Positions 1 to 8,211 of a stretch of DNA of 64,000 nucleotides are shown piece by piece (within the stretch, counting starts at the first letter, position 1; each line of letters begins with the position of its first letter). The DNA lies in NCBI RefSeq assembly GCF_016745835.1, contig NZ_JAERVL010000012.1, positions 186,001-250,000 of the forward strand, written 5' to 3'. A program made the translations under genes and the position numbers. Source of the DNA: Caldalkalibacillus salinus (GTDB taxonomy: Bacteria; Bacillota; Bacilli; Caldalkalibacillales; JCM-10596). The notes under the pieces were generated by a model, which ran no database searches, had not been told where the DNA came from, and was given only the letters and a program-made list of their open reading frames with translations.

Positions 1-295
1 GTTGATCTGTTAGAACAGACAAGCAATCTGCTCCCGCTTTCTCATATGATTTGGCTATCATGACAGGATCAAAGTCTTCTCTAATGACGCCTTTTGATGG
101 AGACGCCTTTTTCACCTCTGCAATCAATGCAGATGTTCGGTTGGGCTGCCGTAAACGCTCGATAAAAGATTCAGTACTGTTTCCGTCTGTCTTTTCCCCT
201 TCAGTACTTAAGTTCTTGGGAACTAATAAATCCGGTCGTTCTGCCGTTAAGGTTAGCACCTCTTCCTTCTTCGTCTCTAGTATTTGTTCAAGCAT
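1..295 (-). CDS. trpC: Indole-3-glycerol phosphate synthase, N-terminal part (window edge)
   Basis: Fourth enzyme of tryptophan synthesis from chorismate: closes the ring of CdRP to indole-3-glycerol phosphate. Only the first 98 codons lie in the window; the gene continues beyond base 1. Visible are the N-terminal helix ([13 protein letters not shown]) and the substrate-binding stretch [12 protein letters not shown], followed by [16 protein letters not shown] and LSVLTD, all typical of the TrpC barrel. The ATG overlaps the end of trpD by 8 nt, so the two are translationally coupled in the trp operon under TRAP control. Identification is firm; the C-terminal half cannot be judged. Confidence 0.95.
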   Translation of the reverse strand, partial: MLEQILETKKEEVLTLTAERPDLLVPKNLSTEGEKTDGNSTESFIERLRQPNRTSALIAEVKKASPSKGVIREDFDPVMIAKSYEKAGADCLSVLTDQ

Positions 296-1316
296 GTTTG
301 ATTGCTCCTCTCTCTTGGACCATATGTTGAAGGTGCTCCTTTGCTTTACCTGACTCAATAAGGGACTGAGCAAGAGCCACTCCCTCTCTCATGTTTGTTG
401 CCTTCCCTCCTACATAGAGCGCAGCGCCTGCGTTATAAGCTACGATATCCTTTGCGGCATCTGTACGTGAACCGTCCAACACTTCTCTAATCATCGTTGC
501 GCTATGTTGGGGAGAATCGGCACGGATATCGGATATGGCGGATACCTCCAATCCTACATCTTCAGGTCTCAGTTCATACTCCTTGATCGACCCAGCTTTT
601 AGCTCGGTAACCTTCGTTTCTCCGGACACAGTAAACTCATCGAGCCCATCCGTCCCGTGGACGATTAACACATGCTCTGAACCTAAGTGTTGTAAGGTTT
701 CAGCCATTCGTTTCCCGTATGTCGGGTCAAATACACCGATCACCTGTCTCATCGCCCCAGCAGGATTCGTAAGAGGACCTAGCAAATTAAAAATGGAACG
801 GAATCCAATTTCTTTGCGTGTTGTTGAGGCATGTTTCATTGCCTGATGGTAGATGGGAGCAAACATGAAACACATACTATGCTGTGCGAATGACGCTTGT
901 ATTTGCTCCGTTGTTTGCTCCACTGGAATCCCTAGCTCTTCTAGAACATCCGCACTTCCTGTTTGACTCGTAACCGAGCGATTACCATGTTTGGCTATTT
1001 TAAGTCCTGAGGAGGCAGCCACAATGGCACTTGCTGTTGAAACGTTAAACGTCTTAACGCCACTCGCCCCCGTCCCACACGTATCAACAACGGGCTCTCC
1101 TTCCTTAAGTGGTATCGTCCGTCCATAGTCACGCATCGCTTGAGTTAAACCCGTCAACTCGTGTGTTTTAATACCACGGAAACTGAGGATAGAGATAAAG
1201 CTACTCAGCTGAGAAGGCGTGGCTTTTCCCTCTAGTATAGTGGTCATGGCGAGATAAGCTTCTTCTTGTGTAAGGTATTCTTTTTCTATTAATACCTTTA
1301 AAAATGGTTTAAGCAT
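288..1316 (-). CDS. trpD: Anthranilate phosphoribosyltransferase
   Basis: Transfers the phosphoribosyl group of PRPP to anthranilate, second step of the Trp branch. The 342-residue protein has the family length, the PRPP loop GTGASG at about residues 81-86, and the KHGNRS motif after it. The start ATG at 1316 ([13 protein letters not shown]) was chosen over an in-frame ATG 57 bases upstream because AGGGAGG lies 9 nt before it and it overlaps the trpE stop by 8 nt, as expected for coupled trp genes; the upstream extension would lie deep inside trpE. Its 3' end overlaps trpC by 8 nt. Confidence 0.96.
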   Translation of the reverse strand: MLKPFLKVLIEKEYLTQEEAYLAMTTILEGKATPSQLSSFISILSFRGIKTHELTGLTQAMRDYGRTIPLKEGEPVVDTCGTGASGVKTFNVSTASAIVAASSGLKIAKHGNRSVTSQTGSADVLEELGIPVEQTTEQIQASFAQHSMCFMFAPIYHQAMKHASTTRKEIGFRSIFNLLGPLTNPAGAMRQVIGVFDPTYGKRMAETLQHLGSEHVLIVHGTDGLDEFTVSGETKVTELKAGSIKEYELRPEDVGLEVSAISDIRADSPQHSATMIREVLDGSRTDAAKDIVAYNAGAALYVGGKATNMREGVALAQSLIESGKAKEHLQHMVQERGAIKHA

Positions 1317-2859
1317 GTGTCGTGACCTCCCTCTGATTATGTTCAAATAAATCCTCAGCCATTTGAATGGCAATCAACAGTGCGCGCGCCTTATTACGCG
1401 TTTCCTTCCATTCGAGCTCCGGCACTGAATCTGCTACTACGCCGGCACCCGCTTGGACGTACGCTTTACCTTTACTGACCACGATCGTCCGGATGGTGAT
1501 ACACGAGTCTAAATGCCCAGTAAAAGAAAAATAGCCGATCGCACCTGCGTACGCGTTCCTTGCTTCTTTTTCTAATTCTGCAATGACACTCATCGCCCTG
1601 ATTTTTGGTGCACCTGTCACCGTGCCAGCTGGAAAACAGGAAAATAATCCGTCTACCGCATGAAAATCCTGGCGCTTTTTACCCGTGACCGTTGACACGA
1701 TGTGCATCACGTGTGAGAAACGTTCAATCTCCATCATCTTACTGACTTCAACGGTGCCAAATTCAGCAATACGGCCGATATCGTTACGACCTAAATCTAG
1801 AAGCATATGATGTTCGGCCCGTTCTTTTTCATCCGTTAACAGTTCGTGAGCTAATCGATCATCTTGCTCCCGATCTCTGCCTCGTTTTCTCGTACCGGCA
1901 ATGGGGTTTGTTTCTACCCGATCACGCTCGATCTGCACGAGTCGCTCAGGGGAGCTACCGATGAGTTGGTCCCCTTGACCCAAATCAAGATAATACAAGT
2001 ATGGTGATGGATTAATGATTCGTAAGACCCGATAGATGTTGAAAGGATCAGTTTGTAATTCAACTTCAAACCGTTGAGACAGGACCGTTTGAAAAACGTC
2101 GCCCGCTCGTATATACGCTTTTACCTTATTCACAGCATCTTCAAATGTCTGCTTATCAACGTTTGACTTCACTTTACGCCAGTCTGCATCAGGCTTTTTC
2201 TCTGGTAGATGCAAGGGCGGCTCTAACGCGTGATTCATCTTGTAGAAAAGATCAGTTACTCGCTGTTGGAGATGCCGTTTCTTTTGCTCATACTCATCAA
2301 GTAGACCTTTTTCACTCGCTTGAGGGTCGACTTGCAAATACGTCATGAATGTGATTTCCTGCTTCAGGTGATCAAAGGCGATAATTTCATTACAGAACAT
2401 CAATCGTAGCTGATCTTGATTGAGATCATTCACGCGATGTGTGGGGATATCTTCATATAATGTGATCGCATCATAACCGATGTAACCCACTGCCCCTCCC
2501 GAAAACCTCGGTAGGTCTAGATCTGGGGGTATATGATATTGATCCAGTTGATCTTTTAATATGGTTAGTGGGTCCCCTTCAACTTTGATCTCTTGTTGTG
2601 GGTGACCGTCATCGAATCTTTGAAGATAGGCCTGCTTTTCTCGCACCGTAAACAGTAGGTAGGGGTCATGCCCGATAAACGAATACCGCGCCCACTTTTC
2701 ACCCCCCTCAACACTTTCTAACAAAAAGGAATAGGCTGATTTCACTTGCTGGAAAAGCCGTATTGGCGTGAGGTTATCGGACCACACTTTGTATCGTATA
2801 GGAATATAATTGTAGGTCTGACTTAACGTCAGAACATCATCAGTGGAAGGTTCAAACAT
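1309..2859 (-). CDS. trpE: Anthranilate synthase component I
   Basis: Converts chorismate and ammonia (from the glutamine amidotransferase subunit, not in this window) to anthranilate. At 516 residues it is full length. The LLES motif at residues 46-49 is the tryptophan feedback site of TrpE, which separates it from PabB. The chorismate-binding domain shows GTRKRGRD, DEKERAEH, DLGRNDIGR and FPAGTVTGAPK. It is the first gene of the trp operon, behind the TRAP-regulated leader at 2870-3194. A GGGG Shine-Dalgarno sits inside a hairpin, so translation is probably regulated as well as transcription. Confidence 0.97.
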   Translation of the reverse strand: MFEPSTDDVLTLSQTYNYIPIRYKVWSDNLTPIRLFQQVKSAYSFLLESVEGGEKWARYSFIGHDPYLLFTVREKQAYLQRFDDGHPQQEIKVEGDPLTILKDQLDQYHIPPDLDLPRFSGGAVGYIGYDAITLYEDIPTHRVNDLNQDQLRLMFCNEIIAFDHLKQEITFMTYLQVDPQASEKGLLDEYEQKKRHLQQRVTDLFYKMNHALEPPLHLPEKKPDADWRKVKSNVDKQTFEDAVNKVKAYIRAGDVFQTVLSQRFEVELQTDPFNIYRVLRIINPSPYLYYLDLGQGDQLIGSSPERLVQIERDRVETNPIAGTRKRGRDREQDDRLAHELLTDEKERAEHHMLLDLGRNDIGRIAEFGTVEVSKMMEIERFSHVMHIVSTVTGKKRQDFHAVDGLFSCFPAGTVTGAPKIRAMSVIAELEKEARNAYAGAIGYFSFTGHLDSCITIRTIVVSKGKAYVQAGAGVVADSVPELEWKETRNKARALLIAIQMAEDLFEHNQREVTTHA

Positions 2860-2869
2860 ATCACAAACA

Positions 2870-2889
2870 CCCCTTCAATCATATTGAAG
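2870..2889 (-). promoter_or_regulatory. Hairpin over the trpE Shine-Dalgarno
   Basis: On the minus strand a perfect 7-bp stem with a 3-nt loop (CTTCAAT-ATG-ATTGAAG, 2889-2873) runs into the AAGGGG Shine-Dalgarno of trpE (2875-2870). Pairing would hide part of the ribosome site. In B. subtilis, TRAP binding exposes a similar sequestering hairpin at trpE; by analogy this is a second, translational level of control. The hairpin is seen directly; its function is inferred. Confidence 0.55.
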
Positions 2890-3063
2890 AGGAATTAAGC
2901 GAGGATATAAGAGGCAATGACGTTGATGTGTGGCATTTATGCGACGTACATTATATCTCATTTCGCCTTGTCATGGACATACATGGACGTAGCATCATTT
3001 CATCATTGAACTTTGGCCATATGATTATGAGACATACGACAGCATCAACGTTGTCTAACAGAA

Positions 3064-3092
3064 ATAAAAAAACAGGGCATGGAAGCCCTGTT
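3064..3092 (-). terminator. trp leader attenuator (intrinsic terminator)
   Basis: Minus-strand stem AACAGGGC / GCCCTGTT with a short TTCCAT loop followed by a run of T. It lies between the TRAP-binding triplets and trpE, about 205 nt before the trpE start. A competing antiterminator can be drawn: minus-strand GGAGAGCC (3113-3106, one bulged A) pairs with GGCTTCC (3087-3081) in the terminator's 5' arm and loop. The upstream arm includes two TRAP triplets, so TRAP binding would break it and favour termination, as in the known B. subtilis mechanism. Confidence 0.85.
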
Positions 3093-3100
3093 AATCGATA

Positions 3101-3151
3101 CTATAGGCTCTCCTCAACTCAATTCTCTTCTCAACTAGTCTCAACTTACTC
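3101..3151 (-). promoter_or_regulatory. TRAP-binding site: repeated GAG/UAG triplets
   Basis: Reading the minus strand, nine GAG or TAG triplets have their first bases at 3151, 3142, 3137, 3132, 3127, 3120, 3115, 3110 and 3103. Most are spaced 5 nt apart and the rest 7 or 9 nt, matching the (G/U)AGNN pattern bound by the 11-mer TRAP ring. TRAP itself (mtrB) is encoded at 13947-14168. More GAG/TAG triplets occur just upstream, including within the -10 region, so the site may be slightly longer. When Trp is high, bound TRAP should favour the attenuator at 3064-3092. Confidence 0.85.
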
Positions 3152-3165
3152 TTTCAAAACGCTCT

Positions 3166-3194
3166 AAAATAAACCATGCATCTATCATGTTCAA
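3166..3194 (-). promoter_or_regulatory. Putative sigma-A promoter of the trp operon
   Basis: Minus-strand TTGAAC (3194-3189), a 17-nt spacer, and TATTTT (3171-3166). It would start transcription a few bases before the first TRAP triplet at 3151, which fits a trp leader. The -10 is imperfect. Sequence 3195-3386 between this promoter and aroH holds no gene that I can support. Confidence 0.5.
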
Positions 3195-3386
3195 AAGCAA
3201 TGCCTTCACTTCTCTAAACTCATTCTAAACTATTTAACAAAACATGACGCTCATTTTACATTCAAAACTCGTTTTACACTCTACAGCTAACCCGCGATTC
3301 AACATGACGATCACGGTTTGGATCTACTGAAACGACGTTAGTCTTTTCTCGTTAAAAGTTATAAGTATTGTATCGTGCTCCATCTA

Positions 3387-3761
3387 CTACGTCAAGGATA
3401 AATCTGGACGGAGGCTAGTAGCTTTATTCTGATACACATGTCTAATTTCGTGCTGGGCTCTGTCTGTATGGTAGTGAATCATCACCCGAATACATTTTTC
3501 CAGTGACCCTGGTACAGCCACCTCCTGAGCACACATTACGGGGACGAATGTCCATCCAGACATGTGGCGTAAACAGCGTGCCGGGAATGTCGCCGTTAAG
3601 TCCTGCGTCATCGTCATCCACACGCTCGCGATGCTCTCGACTTCAATATTGTTTTGCTGAACCATATCGGATACTAACGTTTCGGTGGCCTGTAAGATTT
3701 CTTGTGTGTCGTCCTTTGTCACAGTTGTGGCCCCACGCACACCTCTTAACTTTGTACTCAA
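3387..3761 (-). CDS. aroH: Chorismate mutase, monofunctional AroH type
   Basis: Rearranges chorismate to prephenate for Phe/Tyr synthesis. The 124-residue protein has the AroH signature: RGVRGATTV at the N-terminus (active-site Arg), FPARCLRHMSGW in the middle, KCIRVMIHYHTD, and the C-terminal HVYQNKA..LRPDLSLT. It is the trimeric AroH fold rather than the helical AroQ type. Its ATG overlaps the aroB stop by 4 nt (ATGA), so it is co-translated with aroB. It lies just upstream of the trp leader, the same place as in B. subtilis. Confidence 0.95.
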   Translation of the reverse strand: MSTKLRGVRGATTVTKDDTQEILQATETLVSDMVQQNNIEVESIASVWMTMTQDLTATFPARCLRHMSGWTFVPVMCAQEVAVPGSLEKCIRVMIHYHTDRAQHEIRHVYQNKATSLRPDLSLT

Positions 3762-4873
3762 GCGCCACCCTCTCCCTTCAATACTTGTTTGACGAGTTTT
3801 GGAGCAACGCCCTGCTCCAATACGGCATGGCCAACTTTTGTAACTAAGATAAGGTTGAGCTGACCTCCGGTAGACTTTTTATCACGGTACATCAGAGAAA
3901 GAATGTCTTCCACTGTCCACTCCCGAGGTCGCTCATAAGGCAATCCGAACTTTTGAACAAGCGCAAGTACCCTCTCTTTAATGTTCGTGATCTGATAATG
4001 ATGCTCGCTCACTTCTCCTGCGAGTACCATCCCAATGGCGATCGCTTCACCATGTGTTAAGCGTGTATATTGACCTAAATTCTCTAATGCATGACCAAAA
4101 GTATGTCCGAAATTTAATAGTGAACGGATACCCGTTTCTTTTTCATCCTGACTGACAATCTCAGCTTTTATTTCACAACCCTTATAGAGAGCTTCAGTCA
4201 GATACGGTTCCTGTAACTGAAGACACTCATTTGCGTGTTGGTCTAACCATGTGGCAAATGAGGCATCCCATATCATCCCGTATTTAATCAGTTCGGCGTA
4301 TCCAGACTTTATTTCTCGTAGAGGAAGGGTTTTTAATATTGACGTATCATATAGCACAGCTAATGGTTGATGGAAGGCCCCTATCATATTTTTGCCCAGG
4401 GCGTGATTGATGCCAACCTTACCGCCGACACTACTATCATGGGCTTGAATGGTCGTCGGCAATTGTATAAAGTCTATTCCACGCATATAGCTACTGGCCA
4501 CAAACCCCGCTAAATCACCAACGACACCTCCACCTAGTGCTAGGACCACACTTTTGCGATCAAATTGCTTGTCTATCATAAAAGTTATGACGTCCTCATA
4601 AGTATTCAGTGATTTGGATCGTTCTCCAGACGGGACAGCATAAACGTGATAGCGATAATTCGTTTCATCCAAACGCTGCGTCAATGCGTCTGCATGAAGG
4701 GCTTTAACTTGATCATCGGTGATAATGAGGATCTGCTGATGATCATGGATACCTAACTGCTCCAGATATTGTCCAATATCATGTAACACGTTTGGTCCAA
4801 TCACAATCGGATAAGACCGTTCTCCCAATTCAACATGCAACGTCTTCACTTCTAATTGCTTATGCGTAGCCAT
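3758..4873 (-). CDS. aroB: 3-dehydroquinate synthase
   Basis: Metal- and NAD-dependent cyclisation of DAHP to 3-dehydroquinate, second step of the shikimate pathway. The 371-residue protein has the NAD-binding run GGGVVGDLAGFVAS, the loop GGKVGINHALGKNMIGAFHQP, and the metal-ligand helix NFGHTFGHALE. GAGGAGG precedes the ATG. It overlaps aroC by one base (TAATG) and aroH by four, so aroC-aroB-aroH form one tightly packed unit feeding chorismate to trp, Phe/Tyr and menaquinone branches. Confidence 0.97.
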   Translation of the reverse strand: MATHKQLEVKTLHVELGERSYPIVIGPNVLHDIGQYLEQLGIHDHQQILIITDDQVKALHADALTQRLDETNYRYHVYAVPSGERSKSLNTYEDVITFMIDKQFDRKSVVLALGGGVVGDLAGFVASSYMRGIDFIQLPTTIQAHDSSVGGKVGINHALGKNMIGAFHQPLAVLYDTSILKTLPLREIKSGYAELIKYGMIWDASFATWLDQHANECLQLQEPYLTEALYKGCEIKAEIVSQDEKETGIRSLLNFGHTFGHALENLGQYTRLTHGEAIAIGMVLAGEVSEHHYQITNIKERVLALVQKFGLPYERPREWTVEDILSLMYRDKKSTGGQLNLILVTKVGHAVLEQGVAPKLVKQVLKGEGGA

Positions 4874-6045
4874 TAAAACCGTCTTGCCTCCTCTAGATAG
4901 GCCTCGAGGTTCCGTTTCATTGACTCTACGTGATCATGACCAAACTTTTCGCAGAAAGCTTTTGCCAGTTCCCAGGACACCGCCGCTTCAGCTACCACAC
5001 TCGCTGCAGGAACAGCGCAGCTGTCAGAACGTTCAATGCTCGCTTCAAACATCTCCTTCGTGTCGATATCCACACTTTGGAGCGGCTTATATAAAGTCGG
5101 GATCGGTTTCATGACACCTCTGACAACGACGGGCATTCCGTTTGTCATACCACCTTCAAAACCCCCGAGATTATTCGTCTTACGTGCGTAGCCTTTATCC
5201 TCTGCCCATGTGATTTCATCGTGCACTTGGCTACCGGGTCTTTCTGCTGCTTCAAAACCTATGCCAATCTCAACCCCTTTGAACGCTTGAATACTCATCA
5301 CAGCCTGAGATATTTTGGCATCAAGTTTACGATCCCACTGCACGTGACTTCCTAAACCAACGGGCACCCCTTCAGCGATTACTTCCACGATACCCCCTAT
5401 GGAGTCACCGTTTTCCTTGGCCTCATCAATGGCGCGCATCATGTTTTCTGCCGCTTTTTCATCGACACATCGAACAGGAGACGCTTCTGTGATTGACTTG
5501 ATATCCTCAACGGTTAAATCATTGACCGTCGTGTTCTCGATCTCTACTGCACCAATGCGCCGGACATGTCCAGCCACCTCAATGCCAAAATGAGAAAGGA
5601 CTTTTTTGGCCACTGTCCCGCAAGCCACGCGTATAGCGGTTTCTCTTGCGCTAGAACGTTCGAGTATATTTCTCATATCGCGGTGCTGATATTTGATCGC
5701 GCCGTTGAGATCTGCATGACCTGGTCTTGGACGAGATACTCTTTTACGGTTTCGATCTTCATCCTCAAGAGGCTCGGCTTTCATAATCTTTCTCCAATGT
5801 TGCCAATCTTTGTTTTCTACCACAAGTGTAATGGGAGCCCCTGTCGTTTTACCGTCTCGAACACCAGAGACGATCTGTACTCGGTCTTTCTCAATTTGCA
5901 TTCTTCTTCCACGGCCGTACCCCTTCTGACGTCGTTCTAATTCATAATTGATGTCTTCTGCGCTTAAGCATAGATGGGCGGGTACACCCTCTATAATAGC
6001 GGTTAGCTGTGGTCCATGGGATTCCCCTGCAGTAAGGTATCTCAT
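4873..6045 (-). CDS. aroC: Chorismate synthase
   Basis: Last shikimate step: eliminates phosphate from EPSP to give chorismate, using reduced FMN. The 390-residue protein begins [13 protein letters not shown] and carries the conserved [10 protein letters not shown] and [17 protein letters not shown] motifs plus the late GRSDSCA-like run ([11 protein letters not shown]). The ATG at 6045 is preferred over an upstream in-frame start at 6069, because AGGAGGGAG lies 8-9 nt before it and MRYLTAG is the usual N-terminus. B. subtilis calls this gene aroF. It heads the aroC-aroB-aroH unit behind a promoter at 6095-6125. Confidence 0.97.
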   Translation of the reverse strand: MRYLTAGESHGPQLTAIIEGVPAHLCLSAEDINYELERRQKGYGRGRRMQIEKDRVQIVSGVRDGKTTGAPITLVVENKDWQHWRKIMKAEPLEDEDRNRKRVSRPRPGHADLNGAIKYQHRDMRNILERSSARETAIRVACGTVAKKVLSHFGIEVAGHVRRIGAVEIENTTVNDLTVEDIKSITEASPVRCVDEKAAENMMRAIDEAKENGDSIGGIVEVIAEGVPVGLGSHVQWDRKLDAKISQAVMSIQAFKGVEIGIGFEAAERPGSQVHDEITWAEDKGYARKTNNLGGFEGGMTNGMPVVVRGVMKPIPTLYKPLQSVDIDTKEMFEASIERSDSCAVPAASVVAEAAVSWELAKAFCEKFGHDHVESMKRNLEAYLEEARRF

Positions 6046-6094
6046 TCTCCATCTCCCTCCTCTATTCACTACTCTCTATTTCTATGATTCCGCC

Positions 6095-6125
6095 AGTATA
6101 ACACTTTACTGCGTTTAAGTGTTAA
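6095..6125 (-). promoter_or_regulatory. Putative aroC promoter with inverted repeat in the spacer
   Basis: Minus strand: TTAACA (6125-6120), 19-nt spacer, and an extended -10 TGTTATACT (TATACT at 6100-6095). The arms AACACTT and AAGTGTT (6117-6123 and 6100-6106) form a perfect 7-bp inverted repeat lying between the two hexamers, which looks like a repressor operator. No regulator can be named. Confidence 0.45.
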
Positions 6126-6166
6126 ACAAAATAATGTATGACTTGATTATAAACGAATATTGTTTG

Positions 6167-6192
6167 TAAAAAAAGCCCCTAATTTAGGAGCT
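6167..6192 (-). terminator. Intrinsic terminator upstream of aroC
   Basis: Minus-strand stem AGCTCCTAA/ATTAGGGGCT followed by seven T. It ends the transcript of the small membrane protein gene at 6259-6579. A second imperfect hairpin (AGGTC-CCCC / GGGGACCT, 6202-6226) lies just before it on the same strand, so the two may act as a tandem terminator or an attenuator. Confidence 0.75.
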
Positions 6193-6258
6193 CTTACCGA
6201 TAGGTCTCCCCTTTTTATGGGGACCTCATTTTTAGTATCTTCTTATAAGACTTATTCA

Positions 6259-6579
6259 CTATTCACTATGTTGATCTTCTTGGGGATCAACGGCTCTATG
6301 TACAAGGTGTCGGTTTCTATGATACATCCATTCGCCTAATAGAATAGAGGTCAAACTTGCAATGACAACCTTCCATAAGACCGCGATGTGTACCTCTATA
6401 AGATGTAAAATTGCCAGACTTGATAAGGTTCCTAGCATTAATCCTGCGAACATAAATAAAGCATAGGCTAAGTGGTCAGACTTTTGACTATCAAAAATTC
6501 TGCTCTTAAAGAGTTGACGTATACCTTGACGATAGAATAAATAAGTGAGAAACATAACACAAATAACCTCTATGATCAT
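6259..6579 (-). CDS. Small membrane protein of unknown function
   Basis: Not recognised. The 106 residues are mostly hydrophobic with about three membrane segments (roughly 1-16, 38-60 and 65-84) and a charged C-terminal tail (HRAVDPQEDQHSE). AAAGGAG sits well before the ATG. It lies between cheR (63 nt upstream) and the terminator at 6167-6192, so it is probably co-transcribed with cheR. Nothing in the sequence ties it to chemotaxis beyond position; B. subtilis has aroF directly after cheR here. Confidence 0.7.
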   Translation of the reverse strand: MIIEVICVMFLTYLFYRQGIRQLFKSRIFDSQKSDHLAYALFMFAGLMLGTLSSLAILHLIEVHIAVLWKVVIASLTSILLGEWMYHRNRHLVHRAVDPQEDQHSE

Positions 6580-6641
6580 AATGACTCCTTTATCGATGAG
6601 TGAATAAACGTTGCGCCTCTATGTATAACTGAGCAAACTCT

Positions 6642-7445
6642 TCAATCGTATGACCGCTTTTCTTTCTTGTTTATTTTTTGATAAAAAAAGGTTTCTATAG
6701 ATTCAAATTCATAGGTTTGGGGGTAAAAGATTTGCTCTGTACTCCCCACAAATAAAATCCCACCCGGTTTTAATGCTTCTGAAAATTTCCGATATAACAA
6801 GTCTTTAGCCTCATCTGTAAAATAAATGAGTACATTACGACAAACAATTAAATCGTATTGCTTGTCAAAAGAATCGGCGAGTAGGTTGTGCTGACTGAAT
6901 TGAACGCGCTCCTTAATTTTAGATGATATCTTATAGCCATCTTCTACTTTAGTAAAATACTGACGCTTCAAATAGTCCGGGACGTGTTGAAGTGACCGTT
7001 CGAGATAGGTTCCTTCTTGCGCCTTAATAATAGCATTAGCATCTATATCTGTCGCTTTCACCGACACTTGACTGATTGGGTTAAATTTTTGTAGGAGCAT
7101 GACGAGTGAGTAGGGTTCCTCCCCCGTGGAACAAGCTGCGCTCCATACTTTAAGGTTATTAGAATTTTTGTATAGGTCCGGTAAAATTTTTCTTTCTAAT
7201 ACGTCCCATCGATTTTTATTTCTAAAAAACTCTGAAACATTGATGGTCATTCGATCTAGAAACTCTGCGTACAATGCAGGATCTACCATTATAGCGTCAA
7301 AGTAAGCCCTAAATGTTGAAAATCCTCTTTTTTCTCGCAGTGACGTGAGTCTTCGTTTCATTTGAGCTTCTTTATACTGGCTAAGGTCAATTCTTGTTTT
7401 AGCTTTGACCTGTTGGATAAACTGCAAGAAATCACGATCTTCCAA
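6642..7445 (-). CDS. cheR: Chemotaxis protein methyltransferase
   Basis: SAM-dependent methylation of glutamate side chains on chemoreceptors, setting adaptation of flagellar chemotaxis. The N-terminal helical domain ([18 protein letters not shown]) is followed by the SAM-binding domain with [25 protein letters not shown] and the region [12 protein letters not shown]. The start is taken as TTG at 7445 because AAGGAGGAG lies 6-8 nt before it; the longer GTG start at 7463 would put that Shine-Dalgarno inside the coding region. About 267 residues, normal for CheR. Position between ndk and aroC matches B. subtilis. Confidence 0.95.
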   Translation of the reverse strand: MEDRDFLQFIQQVKAKTRIDLSQYKEAQMKRRLTSLREKRGFSTFRAYFDAIMVDPALYAEFLDRMTINVSEFFRNKNRWDVLERKILPDLYKNSNNLKVWSAACSTGEEPYSLVMLLQKFNPISQVSVKATDIDANAIIKAQEGTYLERSLQHVPDYLKRQYFTKVEDGYKISSKIKERVQFSQHNLLADSFDKQYDLIVCRNVLIYFTDEAKDLLYRKFSEALKPGGILFVGSTEQIFYPQTYEFESIETFFYQKINKKEKRSYD

Positions 7446-7507
7446 TCCTGCTCCTCCTTCCACCTTATCCTATAATATACCATGATTTATAGCTAAAAGA
7501 TAGGTAC

Positions 7508-7534
7508 AAAAAAGGCCCTTTTATTAGGGCCTTT
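7508..7534 (-). terminator. Intrinsic terminator after ndk
   Basis: Minus-strand AAAGGCCCT / AGGGCCTTT stem with an AATAAA-type loop and a T run. It separates ndk from cheR, so cheR needs its own promoter. Confidence 0.85.
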
Positions 7535-7585
7535 AGTTGTGGTAGTAAGGATTTTGGATTGTTTTTAGTATGACTGTCTAGGACT

Positions 7586-8029
7586 CTATACCCATTTGTT
7601 CATCACTTTATCGTAGGAGATCAGTTCTTCTTCTTTGAAGAAGAGTCCGATTTCACGTTCAGCCGAAGCTGGTGAATCTGAGCCGTGAATCACATTCATA
7701 CTGACTTGAACAGCGTAATCCCCACGGATGGTCCCGGCTGCTGCTTCTGCCGGGTTTGTTTTGCCCATCATGTCACGCGCGACTTGTATAACATTTTCAC
7801 CTTCCCAAACCATAGCAAAAACTGGGCCGGATGTGATAAAGCCTACTAATTCTCCGAAGAAAGGTTTGTCTTTATGCTCTCCGTAATGCTCCTCTGCTAA
7901 ATCCTTTGAGATTGTCATTAATTTAGCGCCAGCAAGCTGGAACCCTTTCTTCTCAAATCGTTGCACAATTTCCCCGATAAGATTACGTTGAACTCCATCT
8001 GGCTTGACCATTAGAAAAGTTTTTTCCAC
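7586..8029 (-). CDS. ndk: Nucleoside diphosphate kinase
   Basis: Balances NTP and dNTP pools by transferring the gamma phosphate through a phosphohistidine. The 147-residue protein starts [16 protein letters not shown] and contains the active-site histidine in [19 protein letters not shown], both diagnostic. It is followed by a strong terminator and preceded by a promoter at 8058-8085, so it can be expressed alone as well as from the hep operon upstream. Same neighbour order (hepT-ndk-cheR) as in B. subtilis. Confidence 0.97.
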   Translation of the reverse strand: MEKTFLMVKPDGVQRNLIGEIVQRFEKKGFQLAGAKLMTISKDLAEEHYGEHKDKPFFGELVGFITSGPVFAMVWEGENVIQVARDMMGKTNPAEAAAGTIRGDYAVQVSMNVIHGSDSPASAEREIGLFFKEEELISYDKVMNKWV

Positions 8030-8057
8030 TTTGACGTCAACTCCTATTCCATCATTA

Positions 8058-8085
8058 TGTATAGAAAAACATGAAAGCGTTTCAA
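8058..8085 (-). promoter_or_regulatory. Putative ndk promoter
   Basis: Minus-strand TTGAAA (8085-8080), 16-nt spacer, TATACA (8063-8058), about 30 nt before the ndk ATG. The gap 8086-8211 up to hepT shows no gene. Confidence 0.5.
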
Positions 8086-8211
8086 CACAAAATTAAGTGT
8101 ATCAAAGATAAGAGAATGAATCAACGTTCAAGTGCATCAACTAGCCTTTTATATCACATGTTGTCAGGTAGGCAGAGTTTGTTAAAGGGAATATATGCTA
8201 GGATATGTTTG

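Noticed and set aside
2928-3167. Plus-strand 79-codon ORF across the trp leader
   Set aside because: It is the reverse of the TRAP site and attenuator; no ribosome site.
5399-5940. Plus-strand open frames opposite aroC
   Set aside because: Shadows of the aroC reading frame on the other strand; no start context.
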